8,383 bases of DNA, taken from assembly GCA_020430865.1 (NCBI GenBank), contig JAGQIY010000519.1, positions 1 through 8,383 on the forward strand, in the 5' to 3' direction. This document shows, piece after piece, positions 5,903 to 8,383 of the stretch; position 1 is the stretch's first letter; each line of letters begins with the position of its first letter. The notes beneath the pieces were generated by a model. It saw nothing but the letters and a program-made list of their open reading frames with translations. It did not search any database and had not been told where the DNA came from. This stretch comes from Myxococcales bacterium. Lineage in GTDB: Bacteria > Myxococcota > Polyangia > Polyangiales > Polyangiaceae. Made by a program: the position numbers and the translations under genes.

Positions 5903-7378
5903 CTACTCGGCGAACTTTCGCACCAGCGTGGAGCAGAAGGTGACCACTCGCTCGTAGGCCTCGACGCGAATGCGCTCGTCGGAGTTCCGGCTGCGGCTCA
6001 TGTCGTCGGCTCCCATCAGCAGTGGACGGAAACGATAGATGTTTGGGCTGAGGGTGGCGTAGTGCCGCGCATCGGTCGCCCCTAGCACCAGCGAAGGCGC
6101 GAACACCGACTCGGGGAACACTCCCTCGATGACCTCTTGAAGGAGCTTGAACTCGGGCGCGTCGACCGAGGATACCGGCGGCGCGGGATATGCGCCTTCC
6201 AGCAGGCTCAGTTCGACCTTCGGATCCGCGACCACCTTGGCAGCATGGGTCTTGAGCTGTTCGAGGGAGTCGCCTGGACGGAGACGATAGTTCGCGAGCA
6301 CGGGATGTTCCGGCAGTGTCTTCTCGTCGGTTCCCGGCGGAATGTCGGTGCTGGTCACCAAGCTGCGGATCAGGGCCTCCGAACCTTCGGACTCCTTGAT
6401 CCGATCCTCCAGCAATCCAGAGAACAGCCAGCGGTTCGCTACGGCCACGCGGATGGCGAAGGGCAGCTCGCCCGCGAGGTACTCGAACTGGTGCACCGCC
6501 GGACCGGAGAACTGAGCAGGCAACGGCTGCTCTTCGAGTCGCTTCTGTGCCGCGCGCAGCTGCTCCTCGGAGGCGCCCTGCAGGAGCAGGCTCGCCTGAC
6601 CCTTCTCGCCCACACCGACCATGGCGATGGGTGCCGGGATCTCTGGCATGAAGCCCTTCACCACGGCCAGGCCCTCGGTCAATACCATGCGGAATTTTGC
6701 TGCCTTCGCCGACAGCGCCTGGGCGAGCGCCGCGGTCCCCACCTCACCGCCGCGCATCTGATCGTGACTCAAGGCGACGTAGATGGCGCGCTTGGGTGAG
6801 TAGCCGCTCGAGGCCAGGTGTTCGAGCGCCTCGAACAGCCCGACCACGAATGACTTGTCGTCCAGGGTGCCGCGCCCCCAGATCATGTCGTCCCTGAGCG
6901 CCCCTGAGAACGGCTTCTCCGTCCAGGACATCGAGGTACCGGGTTGCACGGTAGCGACGTCCATGTGCCCCGCGATCAGGATCGGCTCGAGGCTCGGCTC
7001 CGATCCGGGCCAGACGTAGAGCAAGCTGTGCTTCGCGATCACCTCGCGCTGCATCCGCTCGTGAGCCTTGGGGAAGGTCGCGCTCAGGTAGCCAGCGAAC
7101 ACGCGAAACGCCGTCGCGTCCTCCGCCCGCAGCGGTGACGTGCGCGTGCCGTGTTGCGACCGAGAGATGGTTCTGATCCGCACGGCACCGGAAAGGTGAC
7201 TCGTTGCCTGCTGCCAGTCGAGCTTGGGCACCTCCACCGCGGGCACGCTGAGCTGACGATTCTCGAAGGTCTTGCCTCGGTACAGCAGCGTGCCACCGAG
7301 TCCCAGGGTCGCCAGCAGCACGCCGTGGACCAGCCAGCGCCACTTGCTCTTCTTCTTCTTGGGCTGAGCGTCGCTCAC
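5903..7378 (-). CDS. Membrane-anchored M20-family (CPS1/PM20D1-like) protein lacking catalytic residues
   Basis: This 491-residue protein starts with a basic Lys-rich stretch and one membrane segment (about 15-33), so the bulk is probably periplasmic. The rest aligns by eye along its length with M20 peptidases of the carboxypeptidase S/PM20D1 group, which hydrolyse or form N-acyl amino acid bonds using two zinc ions. Retained: G-H-M-D-V (His138, Asp140), W-G-R-G-T-L-D-D-K (bridging Asp173), and G-A-T-D-A-R-H-Y (433-440). Lost: the Glu-Glu of H-D-E-E is Gln207-Met208; the D-E-G-G acid pair is T-E-G-L (from Thr234); the G-H-S-S-x-P-P loop of the dimerisation domain is deleted near residue 268; and the C-terminal H-G-x-N-E zinc histidine is replaced by R-N-S-D-E (464-468). 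The reading frame is intact, so this looks like a folded pseudoenzyme or one with new chemistry. It starts at a GTG overlapping the rlmE stop, with a good ribosome site, implying translational coupling. Confidence 0.88.
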   Translation of the reverse strand: MSDAQPKKKKSKWRWLVHGVLLATLGLGGTLLYRGKTFENRQLSVPAVEVPKLDWQQATSHLSGAVRIRTISRSQHGTRTSPLRAEDATAFRVFAGYLSATFPKAHERMQREVIAKHSLLYVWPGSEPSLEPILIAGHMDVATVQPGTSMSWTEKPFSGALRDDMIWGRGTLDDKSFVVGLFEALEHLASSGYSPKRAIYVALSHDQMRGGEVGTAALAQALSAKAAKFRMVLTEGLAVVKGFMPEIPAPIAMVGVGEKGQASLLLQGASEEQLRAAQKRLEEQPLPAQFSGPAVHQFEYLAGELPFAIRVAVANRWLFSGLLEDRIKESEGSEALIRSLVTSTDIPPGTDEKTLPEHPVLANYRLRPGDSLEQLKTHAAKVVADPKVELSLLEGAYPAPPVSSVDAPEFKLLQEVIEGVFPESVFAPSLVLGATDARHYATLSPNIYRFRPLLMGADDMSRSRNSDERIRVEAYERVVTFCSTLVRKFAE

Positions 7379-8022
7379 ACGGCGCCTCCACCCTCTGCTG
7401 ACGTCAGCGACGGCGCGGTCACGGCCTCGGGTCTGAGCCTCACCCCCACCAGGAACACCTCCGTGCTGGCGTCGCGAGTCGCGGCCGGGCGCACCACCTT
7501 GCAGCTCTCGTAGGCCGCCTGCACCGCCTTCTTCGCCGCGTCGAAGTCCTCACTCATGAAGATCTTGGCGACGAAATCCGAACCGGGCTTGCCGACGCGC
7601 TTGGCTACCTCCAGCGCGCCGACGGCGAGCTCGTAGCTCAGGTAGCGATCGCGGAGCTTGTCTCCACTGGTGCGCGGCGCCATGTCGCTGAGCACCACGT
7701 CGTAGGGCGCGTGCTGCGCAAGCAACGGCGAGTCGGGATCCAGCGCATCCCCCTGGGCGACGTGGACGTTCGGACCGAGCTTCTCCTCGATGGCCGCCAG
7801 GTCGATGGCCACCACGAGCCCCTTGGGGCCGACCTGCTGGGCGGCGTACTTGCTCCACGAGCCGGGCGCAGCCCCGAGGTCCAGGATGCGCTTGCCCGAG
7901 CCGAGCAGGCGCACGCGCTTCTGGATCTCCTCGAGCTTGTAGACGCTGCGCGCCGGGAAGCCCGCGGCGCGGGCGGCGCGGGTGCGAGCGTCGTTCTGAT
8001 AGGGGTTGCGTTTCTTGGCCAC
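7375..8022 (-). CDS. rlmE: 23S rRNA (uridine-2'-O)-methyltransferase RlmE (FtsJ/RrmJ)
   Basis: This 215-residue cytoplasmic enzyme is predicted to methylate the 2'-oxygen of U2552 (E. coli numbering) in the A-loop of 23S rRNA on the 50S subunit, using S-adenosylmethionine. The whole protein matches RrmJ. The catalytic tetrad is Lys29 (in V-Y-K-L-E-E-I), Asp113 (in L-S-D-M-A-P), Lys153 (in V-A-K-I-F) and Glu188 (in S-T-E-V-F). The SAM pocket is D-L-G-A-A-P-G-S-W-S (48-57) with Asp74 at the end of the next strand. Length is close to the E. coli protein (209). The start is a GTG at 8020-8022; the basic N-terminus that follows (A-K-K-R-N-P-Y) is typical of the family, although no strong Shine-Dalgarno is seen. 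It follows an rRNA-type methyltransferase gene after 49 bp and overlaps the M20 gene as GTGA. Confidence 0.95.
   Translation of the reverse strand: MAKKRNPYQNDARTRAARAAGFPARSVYKLEEIQKRVRLLGSGKRILDLGAAPGSWSKYAAQQVGPKGLVVAIDLAAIEEKLGPNVHVAQGDALDPDSPLLAQHAPYDVVLSDMAPRTSGDKLRDRYLSYELAVGALEVAKRVGKPGSDFVAKIFMSEDFDAAKKAVQAAYESCKVVRPAATRDASTEVFLVGVRLRPEAVTAPSLTSAEGGGAV
7385..7389 (-). promoter_or_regulatory. Strong ribosome binding site GGAGG for the M20 gene, inside rlmE
   Basis: CCTCC on the plus strand reads GGAGG on the minus strand, six bases before the GTG start at 7378-7376. It lies within the last codons of rlmE and settles the choice of the GTG that overlaps the rlmE TGA. It is the clearest ribosome site in the window, suggesting the M20 protein is translated well from the shared message. 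Confidence 0.7.
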
Positions 8023-8050
8023 GACGGTTGAGTGCTCGCGTGGTAGCAGC

Positions 8051-8088
8051 GGCTGACTCGCGGCTCAAACTTCAGCGAAGCGTCAGCC
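8051..8088. repeat. Inverted repeat GGCTGAC/GTCAGCC spanning the methyltransferase stop codon
   Basis: GGCTGAC (8051-8057) is perfectly complementary in inverted order to GTCAGCC (8082-8088), with 24 bases between. Inside lies a smaller CTTC-AGC-GAAG hairpin (8070-8080). The structure covers the end of the upstream methyltransferase gene and part of the 49-bp gap before rlmE. It could fold in the message and partly terminate or stabilise the transcript. There is no T-run typical of an intrinsic terminator, and the stem is short. Confidence 0.3.
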
Positions 8089-8383
8089 AAAACGCCTTGG
8101 TTGGGCTGCCCAGCGCGGCTCCCAGCCAAGCAGGGCAATCGTGAGGCGTGGGGCTCTCGCGCAGCGAGGCGACCTCACGTCGCGCGTCCCGCGCCGCCTC
8201 CTCGAGCCAGCGCATGAAGCGCTGGGCGCTGGTCTTGCGGTGGTTGGTGACGGCGAGCAAGCGGCCCCCGCGAGTGAGCAGAGCCAGGGCGTCGCTCGCC
8301 AGGAGCTTGTAGTCTCGCTGGATGCTGAAGCTCTTCTTGCCGTGCGAGCCGAAGCTCGGCGGATCGAGGATGATCAGGTCGAA
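8072..8383 (-). CDS. C-terminal part of an RlmI/RlmK-like SAM-dependent rRNA methyltransferase
   Basis: The frame is open from the right edge to the TGA at 8072-8074, giving the last 103 residues of a larger protein; the start lies outside the window. Near the cut end it reads F-D-L-I-I-L-D-P-P-S-F. The Asp-Pro-Pro-x-Phe motif (from 8365 leftward) is the substrate-base site of Rossmann methyltransferases acting on nucleobases in nucleic acid. A downstream G-G-R-L-L-A-V-T-N strand and a final K-A-F-W-L-T-L strand match the C-terminal fold of the RlmI/RlmK group (COG1092-like), which modify 23S rRNA. The target base cannot be decided, since the PUA domain and SAM motif I would be upstream. It is probably first or upstream in an operon with rlmE. 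An internal start at 8260 gives only 62 residues lacking the DPPSF motif and is not the real start. Confidence 0.8.
   Translation of the reverse strand, partial: FDLIILDPPSFGSHGKKSFSIQRDYKLLASDALALLTRGGRLLAVTNHRKTSAQRFMRWLEEAARDARREVASLRESPTPHDCPAWLGAALGSPTKAFWLTLR

Overview
The window is GC-rich (roughly two thirds G+C by eye), gene-dense chromosomal DNA. Codons are strongly G/C-ending and most open frames have long antisense shadows. The gene set is a lipoprotein L,D-transpeptidase with an SH3-like domain, a decarboxylating-type glutaryl-CoA dehydrogenase, a GalE epimerase, a membrane-anchored M20-family protein, RlmE and a second rRNA-type methyltransferase. Together these suggest a high-GC proteobacterium, most plausibly a myxobacterium (Polyangiales-like). 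That taxonomic guess is an inference. No phage, IS, tRNA, rRNA or CRISPR sequence was seen, and no non-coding gap exceeds about 130 bp.

Layout, left to right. (1) 1-999 (+): the C-terminal part of an unrecognised protein with a duplicated internal domain; its 5' end lies outside the window. (2) 1021-2718 (-): a lipoprotein L,D-transpeptidase (YkuD fold), convergent with gene 1. (3) 2788-3966 (+): glutaryl-CoA dehydrogenase, divergent from the transpeptidase across a 69-bp gap. (4) 3988-4791 (-): a GNAT acetyltransferase, convergent with gene 3. (5) 4919-5902 (+): UDP-glucose 4-epimerase (GalE), divergent from the GNAT gene across 127 bp that contain a short direct repeat. (6) A leftward block: a partial RlmI/RlmK-like methyltransferase (8383-8072), rlmE (8022-7375), then a membrane-anchored M20-fold protein (7378-5903) whose start overlaps the rlmE stop as GTGA. 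The block ends exactly against the galE stop codon with no base between.

How the genes relate. Genes 1 to 5 alternate strand one by one, so they are probably independent transcription units with unrelated jobs: cell-wall cross-linking or anchoring, lysine/tryptophan catabolism, small-molecule or protein acetylation, and sugar-nucleotide supply. The leftward block looks like one operon of ribosomal RNA modification plus the M20 protein.

The most interesting item is that M20 protein. It aligns along its whole length with CPS1/PM20D1-type M20 peptidases but has lost the catalytic glutamate pair (HDQM where HDEE is expected), the Gly-His-Ser-Ser loop of the dimerisation domain and the C-terminal zinc histidine. 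It therefore looks like an inactive or repurposed homologue. No obviously new multi-gene system was found.
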